This document shows, piece by piece, positions 15,330 to 24,692 of a stretch of DNA of 35,089 nt. The notes under the pieces were generated by a model. The model had not been told where the DNA came from and did not search any database. It saw nothing but the letters and a program-made list of their open reading frames with translations. The position numbers and the translations under genes were made by a program. The stretch's first letter is position 1. Each line of letters opens with the position of its first letter. Source of the stretch: Paenibacillus koleovorans NBRC 103111 (lineage in GTDB: Bacteria; Bacillota; Bacilli; Paenibacillales; NBRC-103111); the NCBI RefSeq assembly GCF_004000845.1, contig NZ_BIMA01000073.1, positions 1 through 35,089 on the forward strand, given 5' to 3'.

Positions 15330-15380
15330 ACTATACAATATCCAGTGCCTCTATCGGATCGGGAAAGGGAGGTCGCGTGA

Positions 15381-16508
15381 GTGACTAGTCGGAATCGCTA
15401 TACCATTGGCGTGCCGAAAGAGATCAAAAACAACGAGAATCGCGTCGCGCTGACGTCGGCGGGGGCGCATATGCTCCGGCTCGCGGGGCATGACGTGATC
15501 GTCGAGCGTGGAGCGGGGGAGGGCAGCGGCTTCACAGACGAGGAGTACCGCGAAGCGGGCGCGTCGGTAGCGGCGTCGGCGTCTGACGTCTGGGGCCAGT
15601 CGGATATGATCATGAAAGTGAAGGAGCCGATTCCGTCTGAATTCCAGTACTTTCGGGAAAATCAGCTTCTCTTCACATACTTGCATCTAGCCGCCGCCGG
15701 CGAGCTGACTCACGCGCTGATGGAGCGCAAGGTGACCGGCATCGCCTACGAGACGATCCAGCTGCCGAACGGCAGTCTGCCGCTCTTGACTCCGATGAGC
15801 GAGGTGGCCGGGCGGATGTCGGTGCAGGTCGGGGCGCAGTTCCTCGAGAAGCCGTTCGGCGGCCGAGGCATCTTGCTGGGCGGCGTGCCGGGCGTACCGC
15901 CAGGCATCGTCGTCATTCTAGGCGGCGGTATCGTCGGCACGAACGCGGCTAAGATGGCGCTCGGCCTAGGCGCCGACGTCGTCATCGTCGAGCGGAGCGC
16001 GGACCGGATGCGGGCGATCGACGATATTTTCGGCGGTCGGGTGAAGACGCTGATGTCGAACCCGCACAATATCGCTAGCGCGGTGCAGAAGGCGGACCTG
16101 CTCATCGGCGCGGTGCTTATCCCTGGCGCGAGAGCGCCGAAGCTCGTGAGCGAAGCGATGGTCTCGCAGATGAAGAGAGGCGCCGTCATCGTGGACGTCG
16201 CCGTCGACCAAGGCGGGACGATCGAGACGGTCGACCGGGTGACGACGCACAGCGACCCGACCTATGAGAAGCACGGCGTGATTCATTACGCGGTTGCCAA
16301 TATGCCTGGAGCCGTGCCTCGCACTTCGACGCTGGCTTTGACGAATGTCACGATCGGCTATGCGCTCGAGCTCGCGAACAAAGGCTTCGCCGCCGCCGTT
16401 CAAGAAAATGCGCCGCTGAAGCTCGGCGTCAACACGTTCGGCGGCCATGTGACGCATCCGGCGGTGGCCGAGGCGGTCGGCGAGCCTTACGTGCCTTTGC
16501 CTTTCTAG
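15381..16508 (+). CDS. ald: Alanine dehydrogenase
   Basis: The 375-residue NAD-dependent enzyme interconverts L-alanine and pyruvate plus ammonia; in sporulating bacilli it supports alanine use during sporulation. It starts [20 protein letters not shown] as in the family. KVKEP gives the catalytic Lys81, LHLAAA gives His102, GGGIVG (181-186) is the NAD-binding loop and AVDQGG holds Asp276. The start is GTG at 15381 with AAAGGGAGG 8 nt upstream; no ATG fits. It lies between the island and yqzK, a place it does not hold in B. subtilis. Confidence 0.95.
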   Translation: MTSRNRYTIGVPKEIKNNENRVALTSAGAHMLRLAGHDVIVERGAGEGSGFTDEEYREAGASVAASASDVWGQSDMIMKVKEPIPSEFQYFRENQLLFTYLHLAAAGELTHALMERKVTGIAYETIQLPNGSLPLLTPMSEVAGRMSVQVGAQFLEKPFGGRGILLGGVPGVPPGIVVILGGGIVGTNAAKMALGLGADVVIVERSADRMRAIDDIFGGRVKTLMSNPHNIASAVQKADLLIGAVLIPGARAPKLVSEAMVSQMKRGAVIVDVAVDQGGTIETVDRVTTHSDPTYEKHGVIHYAVANMPGAVPRTSTLALTNVTIGYALELANKGFAAAVQENAPLKLGVNTFGGHVTHPAVAEAVGEPYVPLPF

Positions 16509-16607
16509 CTAGCCCAACCGGTAACGCGTAGACAGGCAGTCATATCCGTCCGCAAGCCGTCATAAGCTTAGCCTAAACTAGCGGTGTGGACTGGGGGATG
16601 GGCGGCC

Positions 16608-16844
16608 ATGATATTTTCCGTCAGAAGATGGCTGATCCGCGCAAAGTTTTTATTCCTTTTCGTCGTGCTGACGATTTCGGTGTACTGGCTGTTCCAGTGG
16701 ATCGCGGGCTGGACGGAGCCGACGCAGCGATACCGGGAGCCTCACGGCCGCGCGGTGAAGGCGTTCGAGCACGAGCAACAGGTGATCTCGGAGAAAGGGA
16801 CGCTCGCGGATCGGCTGCTATTTTTTTATTGGTATGGGGAATAA
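16608..16844 (+). CDS. yqzK: DUF4227 / YqzK-family small membrane protein
   Basis: The 78-residue protein has one N-terminal transmembrane segment (FLFLFVVLTISVYWLFQWI) and a charged tail with REPHGRAVKAFEHE, the signature I associate with the YqzK/DUF4227 proteins encoded just before xerD in bacilli. Function is unknown. I use the ATG at 16608, which has GGGGGATGGG a few bases upstream; an in-frame GTG at 16584 has no ribosome binding site. The gap before it (16509-16607) shows no strong promoter or terminator. Confidence 0.78.
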   Translation: MIFSVRRWLIRAKFLFLFVVLTISVYWLFQWIAGWTEPTQRYREPHGRAVKAFEHEQQVISEKGTLADRLLFFYWYGE

Positions 16845-16924
16845 CGGAAAGGGGCGGTCGGCAGGAATTCCGGAAGGTGCTGTGGAATGAGTTAGGAACA
16901 CTCGGATGGAAGGACATGACCTCC

Positions 16925-17824
16925 ATGAAACAGCACCTGCACGAATTTGTTCGCTATTTGTCCGATGAGAAACGGCTCGCGCCTAACACCTTGGAATCGT
17001 ACGAGCGGGATTTGCTGCAGTATATCGAGTATTTGACGCAGCAAGGCGTTACCGCCCTGGAGGACACGAACAAAACGCATATCCACCAGTATTTGCACCG
17101 TCTGCGTCAGCTGGGCCGAGCGCCCGCATCGCTTTCCCGTATAATGGTGTCGCTCCGCAGCCTGTATCAATACTTGTGCAGACAGCGGATGCTTGCCGTC
17201 GATCCGACGGTGGATCTGGAATCGCCGAAGCCGGAGAAGCGGCTGCCCAAAATCATGACGATCGCCGAAGTCGAAGCGCTGCTGGAGTCGCCTGGCACTT
17301 GCACGCCTCCCGGCGTCAGGGACAAAGCGATGCTGGAGCTGCTGTACGCGACCGGCATTCGGGTGTCGGAGCTCATCTCGCTCGATGTGGGCGATATTCG
17401 GCTGGAGCTCGGCATTCTTCGTTGTCCGGGCGTCGGCTCGAAGGAACGCAACATTCCGCTTGGCGCGGTGGCGGTGCATTGGCTGTCGGCGTACTTGGAG
17501 TCGTACCGGTCGCAGCTGTTCAAGTCGGACAAGCCCGAGACGGCTTTGTTCCTCAATCATTTGGGCACGCGGCTGACCCGGCAGGGGTTCTGGAAAATAT
17601 TGAAGCGGACCGCGTCGGAGGCCGGCATCGAGCAGGACGTCACGCCGCATACGCTGCGCCATTCGTTCGCCGCCCATCTGCTGGAGAACGGAGCGGACAT
17701 CCGGGCCGTGCAGGAAATGCTCGGTCATGCCGGTCTGTCGACCACTCAAATGTACGTGCAGGTGAGCAAGCCGCGCATGAAGGACATCTACAATCAGACG
17801 CATCCTCGGGCTCGGATGAAGTAA
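16925..17824 (+). CDS. xerD: Site-specific tyrosine recombinase XerD
   Basis: The 299-residue recombinase works with XerC at dif to resolve chromosome dimers. The N-terminal SAM-like core-binding domain (LHEFVRYLSDEKRLAPNTLE) is followed by the catalytic domain with all active-site residues: Arg146, Lys173, His242, Arg245, His268 and the nucleophile Tyr277 (QMYVQVSKPR). Length equals the family norm. I take the ATG at 16925; the ATG at 16916 is also in frame but only 2 nt from the GGAAGG. The frame stays open upstream to 16586, through yqzK, but that part is not homologous and is not counted. Confidence 0.94.
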   Translation: MKQHLHEFVRYLSDEKRLAPNTLESYERDLLQYIEYLTQQGVTALEDTNKTHIHQYLHRLRQLGRAPASLSRIMVSLRSLYQYLCRQRMLAVDPTVDLESPKPEKRLPKIMTIAEVEALLESPGTCTPPGVRDKAMLELLYATGIRVSELISLDVGDIRLELGILRCPGVGSKERNIPLGAVAVHWLSAYLESYRSQLFKSDKPETALFLNHLGTRLTRQGFWKILKRTASEAGIEQDVTPHTLRHSFAAHLLENGADIRAVQEMLGHAGLSTTQMYVQVSKPRMKDIYNQTHPRARMK

Positions 17825-17879
17825 GGCTAGACGCCTTGCTTGCCGTCCGGTTGTCCGGAGTGCGATCGGTATACAACGG

Positions 17880-17912
17880 GAAGCCAGGCCGCCGACGGCC
17901 GGCTTCTTTTTT
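17880..17912 (+). terminator. Intrinsic terminator after xerD
   Basis: GAAGCC and GGCTTC, then GGCCG and CGGCC, form an 11-bp stem with one bulge and a 4-nt loop, followed by six T. Confidence 0.88.
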
Positions 17913-17939
17913 GCAAACGCGCAAACGGCGTGAGATAAT
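17911..17939 (+). promoter_or_regulatory. Sigma-A promoter for the deoB-punA-punA-pdp cluster
   Basis: TTGCAA (17911-17916), 17 nt of spacer and GATAAT (17934-17939). The -35 begins inside the T-run of the xerD terminator, so the nucleoside cluster has a start of its own. The start would be about 25 nt before deoB. Confidence 0.6.
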
Positions 17940-17968
17940 ATGGGAAACCAAGGCAGGGGGCGTTACTT

Positions 17969-19141
17969 TTGACCTTTAAACGCATATGTTTGGTCGTCCT
18001 CGACAGCGTAGGCATCGGGGAGCTGCCGGACGCGGACAAGTTCGGCGACATCGGCTCCCACACGCTGGGCCATATCGCAGAGCGGAATCCCGGCTTCCGG
18101 CTGCCGCAGCTGGAGAAGCTGGGGCTAGGCAATATAGCGCCGCTGCCTGGGATGCCGCCGGCCGTCGAGGCGGAGGCGTATTACGCCAAGATGGCGGAGG
18201 CGTCGGTCGGCAAAGATACGATGACCGGCCATTGGGAGCTGATGGGGCTTCACATTAAGATCCCGTTCCAGACCTATCCGAACGGCTTTCCGCCGGAGCT
18301 GATCGATGCTTTCGTCGCGAAGACGGGTAGGCCTGTAATCGGCAACAAACCGGCATCCGGCACGGAGATATTGGACGAGCTGGGCGAAGAGCAGATGAAG
18401 ACCGGCGCTTGGATTGTGTACACGTCCGCAGACAGCGTTATGCAGATCGCGGCGCACGAGGACGTCATTCCCCTCGAGGAGCTGTACGAGGCTTGCCGGA
18501 TTGCGCGTGAGATGACACTCGGCGAGCATGCGGTAGGCCGTATTATCGCAAGGCCGTACAAGGGGAAGCCGGGCGCATTCGCGCGTACGCCGAACCGTCA
18601 CGATTACGCGGTCAAGCCGCCGGAGCCTACCGTGATGAATGCGATTCAGGCTGCGGGACTAGCTTGCATCGCCATCGGCAAAATCAACGACATCTATTCA
18701 GGCGAGGGAGTTACCGCCGCTTACCATACGAAGAGCAACGAACACGGCATGGACGAGACGATCCGGGTGATGGGCGAGTCTTTCCACGGCTTGTCATTTA
18801 CGAATCTGGTCGATTTCGACTCGTTATACGGGCACCGGCGCGACCCGCAAGGCTATGGCCGGGCGCTGATCGAGTTCGACCGGCGGCTGCCGGAGCTGAT
18901 GGCGCGAATCGGAGAGCAGGACTTGCTCATTCTGACCGCCGACCATGGCAACGATCCGATTCATGCCGGGACCGACCATACGCGAGAGTATGTGCCTCTG
19001 CTCATCTGGAGTCCGGGGTTGAAGGGTGCTGGATCGCTGGGAATCAGGGCGACGTTTGCCGATTTGGGCGCGACGATTGCCGATAACTTCGGCGTGGCCG
19101 CTCCGAATAACGGCACGAGCTTTTTGGCGCAATTGAAGTAG
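17969..19141 (+). CDS. deoB: Phosphopentomutase
   Basis: The 390-residue enzyme (also called drm) interconverts (deoxy)ribose 1-phosphate and 5-phosphate, linking nucleoside breakdown to central metabolism. Alkaline-phosphatase-superfamily motifs are present: [20 protein letters not shown] (metal ligand near Asp12), [12 protein letters not shown] with the phospho-accepting Thr84, [16 protein letters not shown], and [20 protein letters not shown]. The start is TTG at 17969 with GGGGG 8 nt upstream. It is the first gene of the salvage cluster, followed after 40 nt by the first PNP. Confidence 0.95.
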   Translation: MTFKRICLVVLDSVGIGELPDADKFGDIGSHTLGHIAERNPGFRLPQLEKLGLGNIAPLPGMPPAVEAEAYYAKMAEASVGKDTMTGHWELMGLHIKIPFQTYPNGFPPELIDAFVAKTGRPVIGNKPASGTEILDELGEEQMKTGAWIVYTSADSVMQIAAHEDVIPLEELYEACRIAREMTLGEHAVGRIIARPYKGKPGAFARTPNRHDYAVKPPEPTVMNAIQAAGLACIAIGKINDIYSGEGVTAAYHTKSNEHGMDETIRVMGESFHGLSFTNLVDFDSLYGHRRDPQGYGRALIEFDRRLPELMARIGEQDLLILTADHGNDPIHAGTDHTREYVPLLIWSPGLKGAGSLGIRATFADLGATIADNFGVAAPNNGTSFLAQLK

Positions 19142-19181
19142 CAAGCAGTACGACTATTGACGACGGAAAGGTGGGGGCAGC

Positions 19182-19997
19182 TTGAATCAACAGCAATTGG
19201 AAGAAGCCCGTGCATTTATCGAAGAGGAAATCCCGTACCGGCCGGAGATCGGGTTGATTCTGGGCTCCGGGCTCGGCATTTTGGCGGAAGCGATGGAAGA
19301 TGTAACGGTCATCCATTATAGTGAGATCCCTCATTTCCCCGTATCCACCGTGGAAGGCCATGCGGGCGAGCTGCTGGTCGGGACGATTCAAGGCCGCAAG
19401 GCGATCATGATGAAGGGGCGGTTCCATCTGTACGAGGGTTATGACGCGCAGACGGTTTCGTTCCCGATGCGGGTCATGAAGGCGCTCGGCGTGAAGACGC
19501 TGATCGTCACGAATGCCGCCGGCGGCGTCAATACCGGCTATACGGCCGGCGATCTGATGGTGCTCCGCGACCATATCAACTTCATGTTCCGCAACCCGCT
19601 CATCGGTCCGAACGACCCGGCCTTTGGCGTACGTTTCCCGGACATGTCGCAGCCCTACGCCGAACGGCTTCGCCAGCTGGCGCATGAGGCGGCAGCCGAG
19701 CAAGGCTTGACGCTGCGCGAGGGCGTATATGCCGCCATGCTCGGACCAAGCTACGAGACGCCGGCGGAGATCCGCATGCTGCGTATGCTTGGCGCCGACG
19801 CCTTGGGCATGTCGACGGTGCCGGAGGTAGTGGCGGCGCGTCACGCCGGACTAGAGGTGCTCGGCATCTCCTGCATTACGAATATGGCGGCCGGTATCCT
19901 GAATCAGCCCCTGTCCCACGACGAGGTCATGGAGACGGCGGAGCGCGTGCGGGAATCGTTTCTCCAGCTTGTTGTACGCATCATCGGCAAATTATAA
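19182..19997 (+). CDS. punA: Purine nucleoside phosphorylase, canonical 6-oxopurine type
   Basis: The 271-residue trimeric-type PNP splits guanosine and inosine with phosphate. Motifs: GLILGSGLGIL (phosphate site), FPVSTVEGHAGELL, GRFHLYEGY, VTNAAGGVN, GPSYETPAEIRML and GISCITNMAAGI. The base-specificity residues match human Glu201 and Asn243 (here Glu192 and Asn234), so 6-oxopurines are the expected substrates. The start is TTG at 19182 after AGGTGGGGG. A homologue with altered specificity residues lies 33 nt downstream. Confidence 0.94.
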   Translation: MNQQQLEEARAFIEEEIPYRPEIGLILGSGLGILAEAMEDVTVIHYSEIPHFPVSTVEGHAGELLVGTIQGRKAIMMKGRFHLYEGYDAQTVSFPMRVMKALGVKTLIVTNAAGGVNTGYTAGDLMVLRDHINFMFRNPLIGPNDPAFGVRFPDMSQPYAERLRQLAHEAAAEQGLTLREGVYAAMLGPSYETPAEIRMLRMLGADALGMSTVPEVVAARHAGLEVLGISCITNMAAGILNQPLSHDEVMETAERVRESFLQLVVRIIGKL

Positions 19998-20030
19998 GCG
20001 ATCATTTTTATTCGAGCGGAGGGTACTTGA

Positions 20031-20882
20031 ATGGGACAAACGACACAGCACTCGCAGCAGCTGGAAGAAGCGGTACGATACATACAGAGCAAGCTGAACG
20101 GCTTGACGCCTGCTATCGGCATGGTGCTCGGCTCCGGACTCGGCGATTTGGCCCATGAGGTGGAGCAGGCGATTGCGATCCCTTATTCGGATATTCCGCA
20201 TTTCCCGGTTTCGACTGTAGAAGGCCACGCCGGCCAGTTCGTTGTAGGCAAACTCGAAGGCAAAGCCGTCATCGTCATGCAGGGGCGATTCCACTATTAC
20301 GAGGGGTACCCGTTCCAAAAAGTTGTTTTTCCTATCTATGTGATGAAGCTGCTCGGTGTAACTACCATTGTCATAACCAATGCGGCCGGCGGCATGAACC
20401 GGGCGTTCCGTCCGGGCGATCTGATGCTGATCAGCGACCATATTAATCTTACCGGCGATCATCCGTTGATCGGCCGGAACGATCCGAAGCTCGGCGTCCG
20501 TTTCCCGGACATGTCCGAAGCCTATGACCGGGAGTACCGGGCGCTCGCGCACCGGCTGTCCAGTCAAATCCGCGGTGACGACGGCGATCAGCTGGAGCTG
20601 CAGGAGGGCGTGTATTGCGGCATCAGCGGTCCTGCTTATATGACCCCGGCGGAGCTCAAGATGCTTGTTATTGTCGGAGGCGATGCGGTCGGGATGTCGA
20701 CGGTAGGAGAAGTCATCGTTGCGCGGCATGCCGGTCTGAGGGTGCTGGGCATCTCGTGCATCACGGACATGGCGATCGGCGACGAGCTGGAGCCATTGAC
20801 GCATGAGCAGGTGATGGCGGTTGCGAACAAGACGAAGCCGAAATTCATCGCGCTCGTCAAGGCGTTCGTCAGGGAAGTTTAG
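20031..20882 (+). CDS. Second purine nucleoside phosphorylase paralogue with changed base-specificity residues
   Basis: The 283-residue protein is a clear homologue of its upstream neighbour: MVLGSGLGDL, FPVSTVEGHAGQFV, GRFHYYEGY, ITNAAGGMNRAF, FPDMSEAYD. The purine site differs: GPAYMTPAELKML has Met204 where family members have Glu, CITDMAIGDE has Asp246 where they have Asn, and GMSTVGE replaces GMSTVPE. In human PNP the Asn243Asp change is reported to allow adenosine, and MTA phosphorylases use Asp there, so a 6-aminopurine nucleoside or MTA-like substrate is possible (inference). It also has a short inserted acidic loop (GDDGDQ). A GGAGGGTAC site precedes the ATG. Ordinary PNP activity remains possible. 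Confidence 0.9.
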   Translation: MGQTTQHSQQLEEAVRYIQSKLNGLTPAIGMVLGSGLGDLAHEVEQAIAIPYSDIPHFPVSTVEGHAGQFVVGKLEGKAVIVMQGRFHYYEGYPFQKVVFPIYVMKLLGVTTIVITNAAGGMNRAFRPGDLMLISDHINLTGDHPLIGRNDPKLGVRFPDMSEAYDREYRALAHRLSSQIRGDDGDQLELQEGVYCGISGPAYMTPAELKMLVIVGGDAVGMSTVGEVIVARHAGLRVLGISCITDMAIGDELEPLTHEQVMAVANKTKPKFIALVKAFVREV

Positions 20883-20951
20883 GCACGGCGACCGGGTACA
20901 TAGATAGGGTAAAGATCGGTTAGGACGTACTGGATCGGGGGTAGGTGCTTC

Positions 20952-22286
20952 ATGAGAACGGTGGATTTGATTCAGAAAAAACGAGACGGCGGCGAGCTGA
21001 GCCGGGAGGAGCTTGCTTTTCTCATCCAGGGCTACACGAGCGGACGCATTCCGGACTATCAGCTGTCCGCTTGGGCTATGGCGGTATACTTCCGGGGCAT
21101 GTCCGCGCGGGAGACGGCCGACCTGACATTGGAGATGGCGGCTTCGGGCGACACGGTCGATCTGCACTCGATTGCCGGCGTGAAGGTGGACAAACATTCG
21201 ACCGGCGGGGTCGGCGACACCGTCAGCCTTGTGCTGGCCCCCTTGGTCGCTGCGGCTGGAGTGCCGGTCGCGAAAATGTCGGGCCGCGGTCTCGGCCACA
21301 CCGGCGGCACGATCGACAAGCTCGAAGCGATCTCCGGGTTCAAGGTGGAGCTGACGCAAGAGCAGTTCGTCGATCAGGTGAACCGCCATGGGGTGGCGAT
21401 CATCGGCCAGTCTGGCAACATTACGCCGGCGGACAAGAAGCTGTACGGCTTGCGCGACGTTACGGCGACGGTCAACTCGATACCGCTTATCGCGAGCTCG
21501 ATTATGAGTAAGAAGATCGCTTCCGGAGCCGACGCCATCGTGCTGGACGTCAAGACGGGCAGCGGCGCCTTCATGAAGACGCTGGACGACTCGATCGCGC
21601 TTGCTCAGGCTATGGTGGCGATCGGGACGGAGGTCGGACGGGAGACGGTTGCCGTCATCAGCAGCATGGACCAGCCGCTGGGCGTCGCCGTCGGCAACGC
21701 GCTGGAGGTTCGTCTGGCTGTAGAGACGTTGAAAGGGCACGGTCCCGCCGATCTCGAGGAGCTGTGCCGTACGCTAGGCTCGCATATGCTCGTGCTTGGA
21801 GGCAAAGCACTGGATACGGAAGAAGCGCGGGAGATGCTGAGCGAGCTGATCGCCAAGGGGTACGCGCTGAAGAAGTTCAAGGAATTCGTAGCTTGCCAGG
21901 GTGGATCGCCGTCCTTTATCGATCAGTATTCGCTTTTGCCGACGGCCAAGCATGTGGTAGCGGTTGAGGCGCCTGTCGCCGGCTATGTTGCGGCTATCGA
22001 GGCGGAGGGCATCGGCGTCAGCGCGATGCTGCTCGGGGCCGGCCGCGAGACGAAGGAGGCGGCGATCGATCTTGCCGCCGGGCTGCTGCTGAGGCGCAAG
22101 ATCGGCGATCGGGTCGAAGCCGGCGAGCCGCTTGTCGAGCTGCACACGAACCGGACGGATCCGAAGCTGCTGGATGAAGTGAAACGCCGGGTTTTGGAGG
22201 CGTATCGGATTACGGATACGCCGGTTGAGCCGCCGCAGTTGATTTTGGCGGTTGTGACCAAGGATGGTGTGGAGCGAGTAGGCTAG
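20952..22286 (+). CDS. pdp: Pyrimidine-nucleoside phosphorylase
   Basis: The 444-residue enzyme splits uridine, thymidine and deoxyuridine with phosphate, producing the (deoxy)ribose 1-phosphate that DeoB uses. The start [40 protein letters not shown] (phosphate-binding), [20 protein letters not shown] and [12 protein letters not shown] are family signatures. In B. subtilis pdp sits in the dra-nupC-pdp operon; here it has joined the drm-pupG cluster, giving a compact purine-plus-pyrimidine salvage operon. The ATG follows a GGGGGTAGGTG stretch. Confidence 0.95.
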   Translation: MRTVDLIQKKRDGGELSREELAFLIQGYTSGRIPDYQLSAWAMAVYFRGMSARETADLTLEMAASGDTVDLHSIAGVKVDKHSTGGVGDTVSLVLAPLVAAAGVPVAKMSGRGLGHTGGTIDKLEAISGFKVELTQEQFVDQVNRHGVAIIGQSGNITPADKKLYGLRDVTATVNSIPLIASSIMSKKIASGADAIVLDVKTGSGAFMKTLDDSIALAQAMVAIGTEVGRETVAVISSMDQPLGVAVGNALEVRLAVETLKGHGPADLEELCRTLGSHMLVLGGKALDTEEAREMLSELIAKGYALKKFKEFVACQGGSPSFIDQYSLLPTAKHVVAVEAPVAGYVAAIEAEGIGVSAMLLGAGRETKEAAIDLAAGLLLRRKIGDRVEAGEPLVELHTNRTDPKLLDEVKRRVLEAYRITDTPVEPPQLILAVVTKDGVERVG

Positions 22287-22393
22287 GATTTAGTTGGGCT
22301 TGTCCGGGCAGTACGGTACGGGTCCGGGGAGTTTGCGGACCGGTGGGACTACACGGATTGTACGAACGGTTCGGTCGGAGGAGGAAAGCTGCT

Positions 22394-23434
22394 GTGAGCA
22401 CGGAACGAAGAAAGGCGGAGCATATCCGGATCTCTCTGGAGGAGCCGGTCGCCGGACAAGGGGTTACTACAGGGCTGGAGCGGTACCGTTTCATTCATAA
22501 CGCATTGCCGGAGGTCGATTTTCATGAAATCGACCTCTCTTCGCGTTTTCTCGGCAAGCCGCTCAAGGCACCGCTTGTGATCAGCTCGATGACGGGCGGG
22601 ACGGCGGAAGCCGGCGTCATCAACCGGCATCTGGCGGGGGCGGCCGAACGATGCGGCTGGGCGATGGGAGTCGGCTCGGTCCGCGCGGCGATCGAGCAGC
22701 CGGAGCTGGCGGCTACGTTTCGCGTGCGCGAGGCGGCGCCTACGATTCCACTGTTCGCCAATCTCGGCGCCGTGCAGTTGAATTACGGCTATGGCCCTGA
22801 GGAGTGCCGGCGGGCGGTGGAGCTGCTGGAGGCGGATGGGCTCGTGCTCCATCTGAATGCGCTGCAGGAAGTGTTCCAGCCGGAAGGGAATACGAATTTC
22901 CGCTCGCTGCTCGGGCGGATTGAAGCCGTCTGCTCTGCTTTGACCGTGCCGGTCGGGGTGAAGGAGGTCGGTTGGGGCATCGACGGCGCAACTGCTCGCC
23001 GGCTGCTGGACGCCGGCGTCCACTTCATCGACGTCGCCGGCGCCGGCGGGACGTCGTGGAGCGAGGTCGAGAAGCGCCGCGCCGGGACCGACGCGCTCCG
23101 CCGCGAGGCCGCCGACGCCTTCGCCGACTGGGGCTTGCCGACGGCCGCCTGCGTGCGCGACGTGCGGCGGCTCGCTCCGGGCGCCTTCGTCGTCGCGAGC
23201 GGCGGGCTCGCGACCGGTGTCGACGCGGCGAAGGCGATCGCGCTCGGCGCGAACCTCGCCGGCTTCGGGCGCGGGCTGCTCGCCGCCGCCGTGGACGGCG
23301 AAGCAGCCGTCGAGCGCGTGCTCGAGCGCGTCGCGTTCGAGCTGCGGGCGGCGATGTTCGGCATCGGCGCACGGTCGGTCGCCGAGCTGCGCGGCACGCC
23401 CGCGCTTGTGCCGGCCGCGTCGCTACTGCCCTGA
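22394..23434 (+). CDS. fni: Type 2 isopentenyl-diphosphate isomerase (FMN-dependent)
   Basis: The 346-residue enzyme interconverts IPP and DMAPP in isoprenoid synthesis. Motifs: STERRKAEHIRI, APLVISSMTGGTAEAG (FMN), FANLGAVQL, LHLNALQEVFQPEGN (catalytic Gln/Glu), VKEVGWGI, DVAGAGGTSW and ASGGLATGVDAAKAIALGA. I choose GTG at 22394 because GGAGGAGG lies 9 nt upstream and homologues start at this point; the frame is open to 22343 but those codons are not conserved. The last third is very GC-rich, which produces long spurious frames on the other strand. It is 107 nt from pdp. Confidence 0.93.
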   Translation: MSTERRKAEHIRISLEEPVAGQGVTTGLERYRFIHNALPEVDFHEIDLSSRFLGKPLKAPLVISSMTGGTAEAGVINRHLAGAAERCGWAMGVGSVRAAIEQPELAATFRVREAAPTIPLFANLGAVQLNYGYGPEECRRAVELLEADGLVLHLNALQEVFQPEGNTNFRSLLGRIEAVCSALTVPVGVKEVGWGIDGATARRLLDAGVHFIDVAGAGGTSWSEVEKRRAGTDALRREAADAFADWGLPTAACVRDVRRLAPGAFVVASGGLATGVDAAKAIALGANLAGFGRGLLAAAVDGEAAVERVLERVAFELRAAMFGIGARSVAELRGTPALVPAASLLP

Positions 23435-23485
23435 ACGGAGGCGTGCTGGGAGTGGGGCTAGCCGGGGAAACAATCAGTTTAGCCA

Positions 23486-23580
23486 AGTAACAATTCCCCG
23501 CACAAGCCCCGATTTCCACAGAGTTAGTCTGTTTCGAGTAACAAATTCCCGCACGAGCCCCGATTTCCACAGAATTAGTC
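23486..23580. repeat. Direct repeat, 44-nt units at 51-bp period
   Basis: AGTAACAA-TTCCCGCAC-AGCCCCGATTTCCACAGA-TTAGTC is present twice (23486-23529 and 23537-23580) with a few differences. It fills the convergent gap between fni and the AraC gene; the second copy runs over that gene's stop codon. No coding or hairpin role is seen. It may belong to a dispersed intergenic repeat family. Confidence 0.85.
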
Positions 23581-24501
23581 CCTTACGAGTTCCGTTCCTC
23601 CTAATGCACCCTTCCGCCACTGCTCCCGAAATGCCCCCGGCGCCAGCCCGCGCACCCGCTTGAACGCCTTCGAGAAATGGTGCACGTCCGCGAAGCCGCA
23701 GTACACGGCGATGTCCTGCAGCGTCAAGCTCGTCGTGCGCAGCAGCTCCTCGCTGTGCTGCAGGCGAAGCCGCATCAAATACTGGTGCGGCGGCATCCCG
23801 AACGTCTGCCGGAACACCGCGCTGAACCGGGAAGGCGACAAGCTCGCCCGCCGTGCCATCTCCTCCACGGACAACGGCTCCGTCAAATTAAACGTCAAAA
23901 ACGAAGTGATCCAATTGAGTGAAGGGGTTGTGGATGCCGAAGGTTTGGTCGCGGCAGGCGCATACTGCTTCAAGATAGCCAGCACAAGCTCCGTCCCGAG
24001 CTGCTGGGCCTCGAGCACGGACAAAACATCCCGCTCCAGCCAGCACTGCACCATCCGCAGCAGCGTGTCGCGAAACTGAACCGGGTGCACGGGGTTCAGC
24101 CGAACCGGCACATACACCCCTTGCAAGTCATTTAAAGCCGGCTGCATCAACGACTGATAGGCGCTCAAATCGGTTTGCCCCGCCCCCGTAGGAAAGCTCA
24201 GCTCCCGCTGCGGATTATAAAAGAAGTCCAAATGGGCATAAGGCGTAATCGTATTCGTCGTCCCCTGCAACGTGTGCAGGCTGCCCGGCTGAATGAGGCA
24301 AAATTGACCGCTCTCGAACGTGTAATCGACGCCGTCCACCTGGATCAGGCAGCTGCCCTCCTGCACATAAATCAACAAATAATCGAGCAGCCGGCGAATC
24401 GGCACATACCAAGGCGTCCGAACGGCATAGTCGCTGTTGCGGATATAGGGCACAACCGGCTGCCGGGCCAACAGCTCCTCAAGCGTCATCTGCTCCTTCA
24501 T
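23575..24501 (-). CDS. AraC-family transcriptional regulator with cupin sensor domain
   Basis: The 308-residue regulator has an N-terminal cupin-like domain (about 38-100; LLIYVQEGSCLIQVDGVDYT, then QPGSLHTLQG) and a C-terminal double helix-turn-helix (about 195-295; SVEEMARRASLSPSRFSAVF, then LTLQDIAVYCGFADVHHFSK). It is divergent from the dioxygenase-like gene at 24693, its likely target. The ATG at 24501 has only a distant GGAG; an ATG four codons in has AAGGAG at short spacing. The inducer is unknown. Confidence 0.9.
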   Translation of the reverse strand: MKEQMTLEELLARQPVVPYIRNSDYAVRTPWYVPIRRLLDYLLIYVQEGSCLIQVDGVDYTFESGQFCLIQPGSLHTLQGTTNTITPYAHLDFFYNPQRELSFPTGAGQTDLSAYQSLMQPALNDLQGVYVPVRLNPVHPVQFRDTLLRMVQCWLERDVLSVLEAQQLGTELVLAILKQYAPAATKPSASTTPSLNWITSFLTFNLTEPLSVEEMARRASLSPSRFSAVFRQTFGMPPHQYLMRLRLQHSEELLRTTSLTLQDIAVYCGFADVHHFSKAFKRVRGLAPGAFREQWRKGALGGTELVRD

Positions 24502-24631
24502 ACGTCAGCCAACACACTCCTCTTCAACTAAACTACTCCCCTCAAGATACCAAATCTCCTAACAAATGAACAGTCGTTTTTGACAAAGAGCTTAGTTGGC
24601 TTAAACAACGCAGGAATCCGCATCTGAAGGT

Positions 24632-24637
24632 TATAAT
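24632..24637 (+). promoter_or_regulatory. TATAAT -10 without a -35, before the dioxygenase gene
   Basis: A perfect TATAAT 55 nt before the ATG has no recognisable -35 at 16-18 nt. That fits a promoter needing an activator such as the divergent AraC protein. A TTGACA at 24580-24585 is not correctly spaced to it. Confidence 0.35.
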
Positions 24638-24692
24638 ACAACTAACAACCCGAGCCACCTCCATCCCATTATGACGAAAGAGGGGTATCCCC

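Noticed and set aside
16586-16924. N-terminal extension of XerD
   Set aside because: The open frame runs through yqzK; the XerD homology and normal length begin at 16925.
19992-21740. 582-codon open frame on the minus strand
   Set aside because: It lies entirely opposite the second PNP and pdp, has no family motifs and no ribosome binding site; it is a by-product of GC-rich codon use.
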